Part shown: positions 1 to 6,299 of the stretch, piece by piece | How positions within the stretch are numbered: position 1 is the first letter of the stretch | Layout: each line of letters opens with the position of its first letter | From: Anaerolineales bacterium | GTDB taxonomy: Bacteria; Chloroflexota; Anaerolineae; Anaerolineales; Villigracilaceae | Assembly (NCBI GenBank): GCA_025938055.1 | Contig: JAICQC010000207.1 | Coordinates: 1-8,080, forward strand | Length of the DNA: 8,080 nt | Direction of reading: 5' to 3' | Notes under the pieces: generated by a model | Databases searched by the model: none | Told to the model about the DNA's origin: nothing | Seen by the model: the letters and a program-made list of their open reading frames with translations, nothing else | Made by a program: the position numbers and the translations under genes

Positions 1-71
1 CCAACAATTCCCCCGAGAAGCGCGGCGATAATGATCTTGCCCAGCATCTGAAATTCGGCGGCTATCTCCAT
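1..71 (-). CDS. MgtC/SapB family membrane protein, N-terminal fragment (cut by window edge)
   Basis: An ATG on the minus strand at 69-71 opens a frame that stays open for 23 codons to the window edge. It reads MEIAAEFQMLGKIIIAALLG and then GIV, with a further Gly probable. The pattern of a short amphipathic start, then a Leu/Ile/Ala-rich first membrane helix ending in a GG motif, is typical of the MgtC/SapB family, where a 'LLGGxIGLER' stretch follows. A purine-rich AAGGGAG (84-90 on the plus strand, read in reverse) lies about 12 nt upstream, a slightly long but usable ribosome-binding distance. Family members are inner-membrane proteins linked to Mg2+ limitation or envelope stress, but their biochemical role is poorly defined. 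Only the first helix is visible, so the family call is an inference from that motif. It is transcribed away from the peptide-use genes and is probably unrelated to them. Confidence 0.6.
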   Translation of the reverse strand, partial: MEIAAEFQMLGKIIIAALLGGIV

Positions 72-155
72 AATAGAATTCAACTCCCTTCCAATGGCAC
101 ACGATTCCGTGTTTTCCGTCCCTTTAATATAGAGCAAAAAGAAGGAAATTCTTAT

Positions 156-168
156 GGGGATAATCCCC
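156..168. promoter_or_regulatory. Short dyad GGGGAT-A-ATCCCC upstream of the MgtC-like gene
   Basis: A perfect 6+6 bp inverted repeat with one central base lies 85 bp upstream of the MgtC-like ATG. Its position and symmetry would fit a small protein-binding site, but no cognate regulator is visible and a chance origin is possible. Confidence 0.25.
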
Positions 169-214
169 GCTCAATATAGGCAATTCCCTAGGGTTTGTAT
201 GCAAATTGAGTCTA

Positions 215-306
215 TGTCAGAGCGTAGCGAAGAGTCCAGGTCTTGGCTGTTTTTCGGGCAAAATCTGTGATTCTTCGTTGCTCTGCTCCTCACGCGAAGC
301 GTGACA
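215..306. repeat. Imperfect palindromic element bounded by TGTCA / TGACA
   Basis: The stretch begins with TGTCA (215-219) and ends with the complementary TGACA (302-306). Inside, 224-236 (GTAGCGAAGAGTC) pairs with 269-281 (GATTCTTCGTTGC): all 13 positions pair if the plus strand is RNA, three of them as G-U wobbles. On the minus strand the same three positions would be A-C mismatches. A second small hairpin, TCACGC-GAA-GCGTGA, sits at 290-304. The 'AGCGAAGA...TCTTCG' flavour resembles dispersed palindromic repeats seen in many bacterial genomes, including Chloroflexota. That it is a multi-copy repeat is an inference, because only one copy is present here. Confidence 0.5.
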
Positions 307-381
307 GGCAATCGGATTTTGCATGCACACCCTAACAGTATTTGAGCAAATAGTGGTTCCAATTTGGGTTGGATCGAAGTG

Positions 382-1374
382 CTACCTGAGAAATGACCCC
401 GCGCTGACAAAGATCTGTTTGAGCGACTCGCGTTCCTGCACATCATCAATATACACACCGTTGCGCCCTCGCGAAGAGTGCATCATTTTCCATCCGCCCA
501 GGCTCACACCAACATGCGTGATCTTTCGTCCGCTTCCGCCTTCGCTGAAGAACAATAGATCGCCCGCTTCAAACGGCGGCTCGACCGGGGTAGCTTTGGC
601 GTACTGCATGTCAGCATCGCGCGGGATCTCAATGCCAAGCCAGGCATACAGCAGGCGCGCGAAGCCCGAGCAGTCGATTCCATTTCCGCTTGTCCCGCCC
701 CAGAGATATGGCACACCGGTCATGCGGGTGGCATCGTTTATCAGCGTATTTCGTTGCTCTTCCGTCGACTCCGGCAGGTCAGTGAGAGCGCGCAGCAGAG
801 TTGCAGGCATCCATCCCGTTTGATTGGCTGACACTTTTGCCCAATCGCCGCGGGTTTCTTCCACGGCGACCCCCGTTCCGCTCACCAGGCGCGTCATGAT
901 CTGACTCGATGAATCAGGCAGTGAACGTAATTCACAGGATGGCGCCAGCACTACATGCGTTGCCTGCATGCCGGAACTTTCTGTGAGATAAGCCTTGTAC
1001 GCCCAGCCGAGATAGCCATCTTTCTGTCTTGTAAAGACCCAGCTTCCCTGTTCTTCCAAAATTTCTAGTTCCGTGCCGAAGTGCAACTCGCTTGAAAGCG
1101 GCATCCCGAATGTTGGCTTTTCGTATAAGCCGGTCAGGTTCGTTGCGACGTGCATGCGCGATAAATCCCCCTTGCGGAGGATTCGGATGGAAGCAGTATC
1201 CAGTTTCCATTTGGAAAAATGACTCGAGAGCGTTTCCAACTGCGCCTCATCGAGCAGGCGTCCACTCAAGGTCAGGCTGGTGTTCTGAAGTCGTACGATC
1301 TCGATGTCAAACACCGATGTACGCTGATCACTTTGCGCTGCCAGCTTATCGAGCGTTGTTTGAATGTTTTCCAT
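382..1374 (-). CDS. Cytoplasmic NlpC/P60 peptidase with two SH3-like domains (YkfC / dipeptidyl-peptidase VI type)
   Basis: A 330-residue protein likely to cleave gamma-D-Glu-diamino acid bonds in murein-derived peptides. Residues 1-70 form a small N-terminal module I do not recognise. Two SH3b-like domains follow at about 73-133 and 138-196. The C-terminal NlpC/P60 domain (about 205-330) carries PYLWGG, the nucleophile in DCSGF (Cys235), IPRDA (Asp252), the base in THVGV (His287) and a third polar residue in MMHSS (His299). There is no signal peptide, lipobox or membrane helix, so it should act in the cytoplasm on imported peptides, as Bacillus YkfC does, and not on the cell wall. I chose ATG 1374. 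A GTG 15 nt upstream (1389) is also in frame, but neither has a Shine-Dalgarno, and TACAAT at 1381-1386 suggests a leaderless message from 1374. It lies downstream of, and in the same direction as, the binding-protein gene. Family certain, substrate inferred. Confidence 0.88.
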   Translation of the reverse strand: MENIQTTLDKLAAQSDQRTSVFDIEIVRLQNTSLTLSGRLLDEAQLETLSSHFSKWKLDTASIRILRKGDLSRMHVATNLTGLYEKPTFGMPLSSELHFGTELEILEEQGSWVFTRQKDGYLGWAYKAYLTESSGMQATHVVLAPSCELRSLPDSSSQIMTRLVSGTGVAVEETRGDWAKVSANQTGWMPATLLRALTDLPESTEEQRNTLINDATRMTGVPYLWGGTSGNGIDCSGFARLLYAWLGIEIPRDADMQYAKATPVEPPFEAGDLLFFSEGGSGRKITHVGVSLGGWKMMHSSRGRNGVYIDDVQERESLKQIFVSAGSFLR

Positions 1375-1380
1375 CGTTGG

Positions 1381-1386
1381 ATTGTA
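1381..1386 (-). promoter_or_regulatory. Candidate -10 element (TACAAT) for a leaderless NlpC/P60 message
   Basis: On the minus strand TACAAT ends 6 nt before ATG 1374, the spacing expected when transcription starts at the A of the start codon. No purine-rich ribosome site precedes this ATG or the upstream GTG. No recognisable -35 hexamer stands 16-18 bp further upstream, so the promoter would be weak or need an activator. Confidence 0.35.
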
Positions 1387-1403
1387 CACGATTTATGTTA
1401 AAG

Positions 1404-1421
1404 GATATTGCTGAAAATATC
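1404..1421. promoter_or_regulatory. Dyad GATATT-N6-AATATC upstream of the NlpC/P60 gene, sharing a 9-mer with the main operator
   Basis: A 6+6 bp inverted repeat lies 30-47 bp upstream of ATG 1374, where an activator could bind if transcription begins there. It overlaps TGAAAATAT (1412-1420), which is identical to the first nine bases of the left arm of the palindrome at 3463-3489. This may be a second, weaker site for the same regulator. The match is short and AT-rich, so chance is a real alternative. Confidence 0.3.
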
Positions 1422-1480
1422 TATGCAAAGTGATCTACACTCGTCTGTTTCCGACCCTATTGTGAAACACGTATAGCGAT

Positions 1481-1518
1481 GAGAGGGTAATTTGGACCAG
1501 CGTCCAAATTACCCTCTC
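1481..1518 (-). terminator. Perfect 17-bp stem, 4-nt loop hairpin between binding-protein and NlpC/P60 genes
   Basis: GAGAGGGTAATTTGGAC (1481-1497) and its exact reverse complement (1502-1518) flank a 4-nt loop. The hairpin starts 19 nt after the binding-protein stop codon on the minus strand. No T-run follows it in either direction, so it is not a textbook intrinsic terminator. It could slow or partly end transcription, protect the 3' end of the upstream message, or separate expression of the two minus-strand genes. Hairpin structure is certain; function is inferred. Confidence 0.55.
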
Positions 1519-1530
1519 GTTTACGTAAAC
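1519..1530. repeat. 12-bp perfect palindrome GTTTACGTAAAC next to the hairpin
   Basis: A fully symmetric 12-mer abuts the outer base of the 17-bp stem and lies 7 nt from the binding-protein stop codon. It may be a protein-binding site or may form a second small hairpin stacked on the first. Confidence 0.4.
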
Positions 1531-1537
1531 TCAGCGA

Positions 1538-3373
1538 TTAGCGCTGGATGTCCCACTTTTCCCAGTGATCGTAGCCGGTGATCGATTCGGTATCCTGGAT
1601 CTCGGGACGGATCAGGATATCGTCGCTGTACCAGTATAGCGGAGCCAAAACGGCTTCATCCACCAGCAGGATCTGTTCAGCCTGGGCATAGAGATCCATG
1701 CGTGCCTGTGGATCCTGTTCGTTGGCAGCCTGCTGAAGCAATTCGGTGAACTGGTCAAAGTTCGGATTGTCTCCGGGGGTATATTCCTCCGCGGCGGTCA
1801 GACCCACGTTGATGGGCCAATCGACCACATCGGTGAAGGCGGCGTTGAGTCCAAACACGTCAAAGAGGAAGTTATTGGCGTCGGGGTAGTCCTGCACCCA
1901 GGAATTACGATAGATGTTCTCGTTCCCTTCCGTCCGGGTATCGAGATAAACGGCAAGTTCCTGTGTGACAAATGTGACATTGATCCCCAGCGTCTCGTTC
2001 CACATTCCAACGATGGCTTCGCCATTCCTCTGGTGACCTTCTGTGGCGTTTGCCATCAGGGTCAGCTGAAGGTCTTCAGGTTGAAGGTTTTTCTCCGCCA
2101 GGTATTCATCGATCAGCTCCTTGGCTCTCTCCGGATCATATTTCACACCCTGATCGGGGTAAAGGTCCGGCTTGGGTCCGCCTGCCGCACCCGGGTTGGT
2201 GAAGAATTGGGCAGGGGTTTCGCCTTTCGCAACCTGCTGGACGAGCAATTCGCGGTCGATGGCCAGCGAGAGCGCCAGGCGCACTCGCTGATCGTCCGTG
2301 GGAGCAAGTTTGGTGTTGAAGCCATACCATTCTGTGCCAAGTGTAGATACCGGACGGAGCATGTCGGCGTACGCCGGGTCGGCATGGATGCGATCCCATT
2401 CCTCCGCGGGTATACCGACAATATCCAGGTTGCCAGCTTCGAACTCAGACAGCGCGGGGGAGGCATCCAGGAAACGGAACTGAATCTCATCGATCTTTGC
2501 TTGCGGGACGATTTCGTTGCCGGGCCAGAACGGATTCTTGATCAGGACCAGGGACGAGTCGTGAATCCATTCCTTGAGGGTAAAGGGACCATAACCCTGG
2601 AAGAATTCCTGCTCCGTCCAGCGGTCGGCTGCAGCTTCTGTGCAGTCATCCCCTTCGATCAACCATTGAGGGGTGGCATGGGCAATCCACAAGCCGAGCA
2701 AGTTCAGGTTGTAAACAGCCGGGGCTGTGAACGTGTATTCGATCGTATTTTCGTCAATTGCCTTCACGCCAACTGAGGCAGGGTCGGTGTTCGTGCCATC
2801 GCTGAATTCGGCTGCCCCGGCGATATAGGGGAGCAGGGCATAGGCGTAATCAGATGCGGTCGCGGGGTCGATCGTGCGCGTGATGCCATAGACAAAGTCC
2901 TGGGCGGTCACCATACGATCACTGCCCTGACAATCCTGGACAACCTCTACCTGACCACTTTCCTCGTTGTAGTGTACCCAGGGGACGTTTTCCATAATGT
3001 CCACGGTATAGACCAGCCCGTCGTCCGAAACCTCGTAGCCGGTTGCCATGGCAAGCTCGATTTCGGCGGTGGTTTCATTCTGGCGCACGACTCCTAACGA
3101 TGTTGACTCTGCGATCTGGATTTCGGCGCTCTGCGTAGCCAGGGCAGGGTCAATCGTCGCGAAATCGCTCGCGCCGCCAGACAGTCGCAGGATCTTGGGC
3201 TCCGTGGACGTGGGCGGCTCTGTGGGGGCCTCCGTCATTACTTCGGTGGGCTCTGAGGGCTCCGCGGGTTCTTCGGTAGCAGGTGCTACGGTCGCCGGCG
3301 CCTGTGGCGCACAAGCCGAGATCAACAAGACAAACACAGTGACCAGGCTTAAAGCCAAATATCTTTTAGACAT
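1538..3373 (-). CDS. Peptide ABC transporter solute-binding lipoprotein (SBP family 5, DppA/OppA-like)
   Basis: A 611-residue extracytoplasmic receptor that should capture a peptide and deliver it to the two permeases encoded on the opposite strand. The N-terminus has MSKR, a hydrophobic core and a lipobox LISAC, so Cys21 is the predicted lipid anchor. Residues 22-60 form a Pro/Thr/Glu/Ala-rich linker with repeated TE(A/P)P units that spaces the domain from the membrane. The rest is a family-5 binding fold: YGPFTLKEW (261-269) followed by a KNPFW segment, FEAGNLDIVG (311-320), RLALSLAIDREL (365-376) and WVQDYPDANNFLFD (492-505). The last motif aligns with the OppA/DppA segment whose Asp holds the peptide amino terminus, here probably Asp495. 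Cys148 and Cys244 are the only other cysteines and might form a disulfide. The start has a GAGGAG site (3383-3388) 9 nt upstream. It is divergent from the regulator gene, across a shared control region. Peptide type is not readable from sequence alone. Confidence 0.9.
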   Translation of the reverse strand: MSKRYLALSLVTVFVLLISACAPQAPATVAPATEEPAEPSEPTEVMTEAPTEPPTSTEPKILRLSGGASDFATIDPALATQSAEIQIAESTSLGVVRQNETTAEIELAMATGYEVSDDGLVYTVDIMENVPWVHYNEESGQVEVVQDCQGSDRMVTAQDFVYGITRTIDPATASDYAYALLPYIAGAAEFSDGTNTDPASVGVKAIDENTIEYTFTAPAVYNLNLLGLWIAHATPQWLIEGDDCTEAAADRWTEQEFFQGYGPFTLKEWIHDSSLVLIKNPFWPGNEIVPQAKIDEIQFRFLDASPALSEFEAGNLDIVGIPAEEWDRIHADPAYADMLRPVSTLGTEWYGFNTKLAPTDDQRVRLALSLAIDRELLVQQVAKGETPAQFFTNPGAAGGPKPDLYPDQGVKYDPERAKELIDEYLAEKNLQPEDLQLTLMANATEGHQRNGEAIVGMWNETLGINVTFVTQELAVYLDTRTEGNENIYRNSWVQDYPDANNFLFDVFGLNAAFTDVVDWPINVGLTAAEEYTPGDNPNFDQFTELLQQAANEQDPQARMDLYAQAEQILLVDEAVLAPLYWYSDDILIRPEIQDTESITGYDHWEKWDIQR

Positions 3374-3462
3374 GGTGGTTTTCTCCTCTAACGCTCTAAG
3401 TTGATTTTGATTTGGTGGGGTAGCGGGGATTTATATGAGCCTGCCTCCTTTTCTATAATCGG

Positions 3463-3489
3463 TGAAAATATATTTTGGATATATTTTCA
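3463..3489. promoter_or_regulatory. Candidate GntR operator: 11-bp perfect inverted repeat with 5-nt spacer
   Basis: TGAAAATATAT (3463-3473) and ATATATTTTCA (3479-3489) are exact reverse complements around TTTGG. The site lies in the control region between the binding-protein gene and the GntR gene. Its dyad symmetry suits a dimeric winged-helix regulator. It falls about 15-41 bp downstream of the predicted start from the minus-strand promoter (a roadblock position), and about 38-64 bp upstream of a plus-strand start if the -10 at 3515-3520 is used. FadR-type regulators often bind a shorter GT-N(x)-AC core, which is not obvious here, so assignment to this regulator is by position only. Confidence 0.6.
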
Positions 3490-3510
3490 ATACACCAAAA
3501 ATATTTTTTT

Positions 3511-3539
3511 ATTATATAATATTGGAGAGGCATCGTCAA
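3511..3539 (-). promoter_or_regulatory. Sigma70-type promoter for the binding-protein gene
   Basis: Read on the minus strand, TTGACG (3534-3539) and TATAAT (3511-3516) are separated by exactly 17 bp, a near-consensus housekeeping promoter. The start would fall near 3504, giving a leader of about 130 nt that includes the 27-bp inverted repeat and the GAGGAG site at 3383-3388. Confidence 0.6.
3515..3520 (+). promoter_or_regulatory. Candidate -10 (TATAAT) for the GntR-permease-epimerase operon
   Basis: TATAAT on the plus strand shares a 10-bp palindrome, ATTATATAAT (3511-3520), with the minus-strand -10, so the two promoters would be overlapping and mutually exclusive. No good -35 lies 16-18 bp upstream, which makes this direction weaker or dependent on an activator bound at 3463-3489. 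Confidence 0.4.
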
Positions 3540-3559
3540 TAACCCTATGGAGTGGAGAT

Positions 3560-4195
3560 ATGGCACGCGAAACAGTTCTGCGACAGCATGTGTATGAACA
3601 AATCAAGCATGATATTATTACCTGCACATTGGCGCCTGGTGAGCCTTTGAGCGAGAACCAGTTTGTAGATCGCTTTCAGGTTAGCAAGACTCCTATTCGC
3701 GAGGCATTAACCTCTCTGGTACAGGATGGATTGGTGGAATACACTCCCAATCGCGGTTTCATGGTCACAAATGTATCGGTCTCCGATATTCAGGAGATTT
3801 TTGAGGCACGCATTTTCTTCGAAGCAGAAATTTTCAGGCTGGCTGTGAAAAAAATATCCGATGCCGAGATCGATGAGTTGGAGAAACAGAGCCAGGTGGC
3901 GGGAGATCCAAAAAGCCCCGAGTATGCAGAAACCTTCCTGGAATCGAACCAAAAATTCCACATGACGCTGGCGGCTGCCGGAGGCAATAGCCGCCTGCTC
4001 TGGTATTATGAAACCTTGATGAACGAAGCCCAGCGACTGTTCTACATGGACTTATCGCTTCACCATCAGGACTTTCGCTGGGGGCACGGCCATGAAGGGA
4101 TCATCAAGGCACTGCGGAGCCGCGATGAACAGGGAGGAGTGACCGCCATCCGCGATGCGCTTGAAAATGCGCGCAAACGAGTGCTTGGTATGTAG
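3560..4195 (+). CDS. FadR-subfamily GntR transcriptional regulator (wHTH + FCD domain)
   Basis: A 211-residue regulator. Residues 8-70 form a GntR winged helix, with HDIITCTLAPGEPLSE and the recognition segment SKTPIREALTSLVQDGLV (42-59). Residues 75-205 form an FCD ligand-binding domain: EIFEARIFFEAEIFRLA, SNQKFHMTLAAAGGN and HGHEGIIKALRSRD. In the usual FCD metal site (Asp/Asn-x3-His, His, His) this protein has Asn130, His134 and His178, but Asn203 at the place where I align the last His, so metal binding may be altered. The frame is open further upstream to an ATG at 3401, but that extension crosses the AT-rich promoter and operator. ATG 3560 has a GGAG site (3549-3552) 7 nt before it and begins exactly where the family does. 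It heads the operon, 11 nt before the first permease, and probably senses an imported peptide or its product. Repressor or activator cannot be decided from sequence. Confidence 0.87.
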   Translation: MARETVLRQHVYEQIKHDIITCTLAPGEPLSENQFVDRFQVSKTPIREALTSLVQDGLVEYTPNRGFMVTNVSVSDIQEIFEARIFFEAEIFRLAVKKISDAEIDELEKQSQVAGDPKSPEYAETFLESNQKFHMTLAAAGGNSRLLWYYETLMNEAQRLFYMDLSLHHQDFRWGHGHEGIIKALRSRDEQGGVTAIRDALENARKRVLGM

Positions 4196-4206
4196 AGAGG
4201 CTGCCG

Positions 4207-5262
4207 ATGGCAAACTATATTATTCGCCGCTTGCTGTACCTGCTGGTCGTATTATTTGTGGTGGCTGGCATTACGTTTATTCTGATGCACGCGGTGCCGG
4301 GAGGACCGTTCGATAAAGAAAAGAAACTGCCCCCTGAGATCCAAGCCATCAAGGAAAAATACTATCACCTTGATGATCCTTTGCCTATACAGTTCTTTTC
4401 GTATCTTTCCAGAGTGGCAATTCCGCGTATTACCACGATACCTCCCACATTAAACATAGATGACGATTATCTGATTACCGTCAAGACGGGGGAGTACTGG
4501 TTCAAATGGATGAACTTCGGACCATCCTATGCTTCACGCAGCCGCACAGTGAACGACATCTTCCGTGAACAGCTGCCAGTTTCCTTTCAATTGGGCGCGA
4601 TCGCTCTGGTGATTGCGCTGGTCATTGGAATGCCTCTCGGGATACTGTCCGCGCTCAACCACAACCGGTGGCCCGATTATGTGAGCATGGGGGTGGCGAT
4701 CTTCGGTGTTTCGGTCCCCACCATTGTGCTGGGACCCCTGCTGGTGTGGATATTTGGAGTGGCGCTTCAATGGCTGCCGCCCACCGGCTGGGGTGCCAAG
4801 CCGCCGTTCGTTTTGGGATTGTTCCCAAGCACATTGACCTGGGATTATTTTAAATACGCCATTTTGCCGGCATTTGTGCTTGGCTTTGGCAGCTCCGCTG
4901 TGATCGCCCGACTGACGCGTGCCAGCATGCTTCAGGTGATTCGCGAAGACTATATCCGTACGGCGCGCGCAAAGGGGTTGCATGAGCGATTGGTCGTCAT
5001 GCGTCATGCGCTGAAGAATGCGTTGATTCCCGTGGTAACGATCCTGGGTCCACTATCTGCCGCGCTGGTAACAGGCACATTTGTTACCGAGCTGGTCTTT
5101 GGCATTCCCGGCTTGGGGAAATACTTTGTGACCAGCATCAGTAATCGCGATTACCCGGTGATCATGGGAACGATCCTGCTCTACGCGGTTTTCCTGGTGC
5201 TATCCAACCTGGTCGTGGATATTGTCTATGCCATGCTTGACCCGCGTATTCATTATAGTTAA
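4207..5262 (+). CDS. Peptide ABC transporter permease, DppB/OppB type
   Basis: A 351-residue inner-membrane permease that pairs with the next gene product to form the transport channel. It starts with a classic MANYIIRRLLYLLVVLFVVAG first helix, then a long outside loop (about 30-120). Five further helices lie at roughly 124-148, 158-188, 215-237, 271-296 and 317-343. The cytoplasmic EAA-type loop that docks the ATPase is at 248-268 (DYIRTARAKGL with RHALKNAL after it), and the protein ends in the family's typical LDPRI. The outside loop holds about 25 more residues than is common between the SYLS and FGPSY positions, which explains the length slightly above average. Start ATG 4207 has AGAGG (4196-4200) 6 nt upstream. 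No ATP-binding subunit is encoded within the window, so those subunits lie downstream or elsewhere. Confidence 0.92.
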   Translation: MANYIIRRLLYLLVVLFVVAGITFILMHAVPGGPFDKEKKLPPEIQAIKEKYYHLDDPLPIQFFSYLSRVAIPRITTIPPTLNIDDDYLITVKTGEYWFKWMNFGPSYASRSRTVNDIFREQLPVSFQLGAIALVIALVIGMPLGILSALNHNRWPDYVSMGVAIFGVSVPTIVLGPLLVWIFGVALQWLPPTGWGAKPPFVLGLFPSTLTWDYFKYAILPAFVLGFGSSAVIARLTRASMLQVIREDYIRTARAKGLHERLVVMRHALKNALIPVVTILGPLSAALVTGTFVTELVFGIPGLGKYFVTSISNRDYPVIMGTILLYAVFLVLSNLVVDIVYAMLDPRIHYS

Positions 5263-5273
5263 TAGGAAAAAAC

Positions 5274-6296
5274 ATGACGGCTTTAACAAAACCCCTTCCA
5301 TCCGCTGCAGACCAGCCTGCGACCGCCAAGAGCCGCAGTCTCTGGCAGGAGGCAATGAGACGCCTCATGCGGAATCGCGCCGCCCTCACAGGAGGCATTA
5401 TTATCCTCCTGCTGATTCTCACCGCTATTTTCGCAGATCTGATCGCGCCCTACACGTTTGAAAAACAATCGTTGATCAATGCGAACGCCGTTCCCACCTG
5501 GGTAACGAATATATTCCCTTCGATGAAGCCCTATGCGGTGATCAATGAGGACTATCTGATCGGAGCAGACTCGCTCGGTCGCGATCTGTTCAGCCGCATT
5601 GTGTACGGGACGCGGGTTTCTCTTGCTGTGGCTTTTATCGGTCCTATTATCAGTCTGATCATCGGCGTGATCTATGGAAGCATTTCCGGCTTCTTCGGAG
5701 GCCGCATCGATAACATTATGATGCGTGTGGTGGATGTATTGTATGCCTTTCCCGGCTTGCTCTTTATCATCCTGCTCATGGCATTTTTTCGCACCACGCT
5801 TGCCCAGCCGGAGGAGGGAACATTCGCCTATTACCTGGGACAACTGGACGCCAAGTTTGGCGGGCTGCTCTTCATCATGATCGGCATCGGTCTGACAGGC
5901 TGGGAGACTCAGGCGCGCCTGACGCGCGGCCAGGTCCTGTCGGTGCGCGAGAAGGAATATATCGAAGCCGCGCGCGCGATTGGCGCCACCAATCTGCGGA
6001 TCATGTTTCGTCATATCCTGCCAAATATCCTCGGTCCCCTGATCGTTCTCGAAACACTTTCCATTCCCGGCTATATCTATACCGAGGCGTTCCTCTCGTT
6101 CATTGGTCTTGGAGTCAATCCGCCAACGCCTTCCTGGGGCTCGATGATCTCGGATGGGTCGCGCGCGCTGCGGGCGTATCCCAACCAGGCGCTGTTCCCC
6201 GCACTCGCACTCGCTATTACGATGTTTGCATTCAATTTTCTCGGGGATGGGTTGCGTGATGCGCTCGAACCCCGATTGCGGGGAACCCAGGAATAA
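5274..6296 (+). CDS. Peptide ABC transporter permease, DppC/OppC type
   Basis: A 340-residue partner of the preceding permease. A cytoplasmic N-terminal tail (1-35) with the RLMRNRAALTG entry motif leads to the first helix at 39-58. An outside loop follows, with the family hallmark GADSLGRDLFSRIVYGTRVSL (97-117, compare LGTDxLGRD). Later helices lie at about 118-140, 154-172, 197-213, 246-266 and 305-322. The EAA docking loop is EYIEAARAIGATNLRIMFRH (228-247). The protein ends GDGLRDALEPRLRG, as in DppC. Between helices, residues 173-195 (TTLAQPEEGTFAYYLGQLDA) form an extra loop that many family members lack or have shorter. AGGA (5264-5267) lies 6 nt before the ATG. The gap to the upstream permease gene is 11 nt, indicating one message. 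Confidence 0.92.
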   Translation: MTALTKPLPSAADQPATAKSRSLWQEAMRRLMRNRAALTGGIIILLLILTAIFADLIAPYTFEKQSLINANAVPTWVTNIFPSMKPYAVINEDYLIGADSLGRDLFSRIVYGTRVSLAVAFIGPIISLIIGVIYGSISGFFGGRIDNIMMRVVDVLYAFPGLLFIILLMAFFRTTLAQPEEGTFAYYLGQLDAKFGGLLFIMIGIGLTGWETQARLTRGQVLSVREKEYIEAARAIGATNLRIMFRHILPNILGPLIVLETLSIPGYIYTEAFLSFIGLGVNPPTPSWGSMISDGSRALRAYPNQALFPALALAITMFAFNFLGDGLRDALEPRLRGTQE

Positions 6297-6299
6297 AGC

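Larger units (their letters stand above)
72..381. other. Intergenic region of 310 bp between the MgtC-like start and the NlpC/P60 stop
   Basis: No convincing gene is present. The region serves as the 5' side of the MgtC-like gene and the 3' side of the NlpC/P60 gene, both on the minus strand. It contains a 13-bp dyad (156-168), an 8-bp palindrome CCCTAGGG (186-193) and a complex hairpin-forming stretch (about 215-306). An outer 8-bp inverted pair, GCAAAATC (258-265) and GATTTTGC (315-322), overlaps that stretch. I found no clean U-tailed terminator for the NlpC/P60 gene here and no strong sigma70 promoter for the MgtC-like gene. Confidence 0.6.

Noticed and set aside
358..373. Small hairpin TCCAA-N6-TTGGA just after the NlpC/P60 stop codon
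   Set aside because: Only 5 bp of stem and no T-run on the minus strand, so it is too weak to call a terminator.
323..823. 166-codon open frame on the plus strand
   Set aside because: It overlaps the catalytic domain of the NlpC/P60 gene in antisense, has no ribosome site, and its translation is low-complexity with many Ser, Arg and Pro.
382..1374. Secreted cell-wall hydrolase or cell-separation endopeptidase
   Set aside because: The protein has SH3b plus NlpC/P60 modules like secreted wall enzymes, but no signal peptide or lipobox, and it sits beside a dipeptide epimerase and importer, which favours a cytoplasmic recycling role.
2033..2776. 247-codon open frame on the plus strand
   Set aside because: It is antisense to the binding-protein gene, which has a full family pattern, lipobox and ribosome site; no motif is seen in the antisense frame.
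3401..3559. N-terminal extension of the GntR regulator by 53 residues
   Set aside because: The extension is AT-rich, crosses the operator and both promoters, does not match the family start and has no ribosome site; ATG 3560 fits better.
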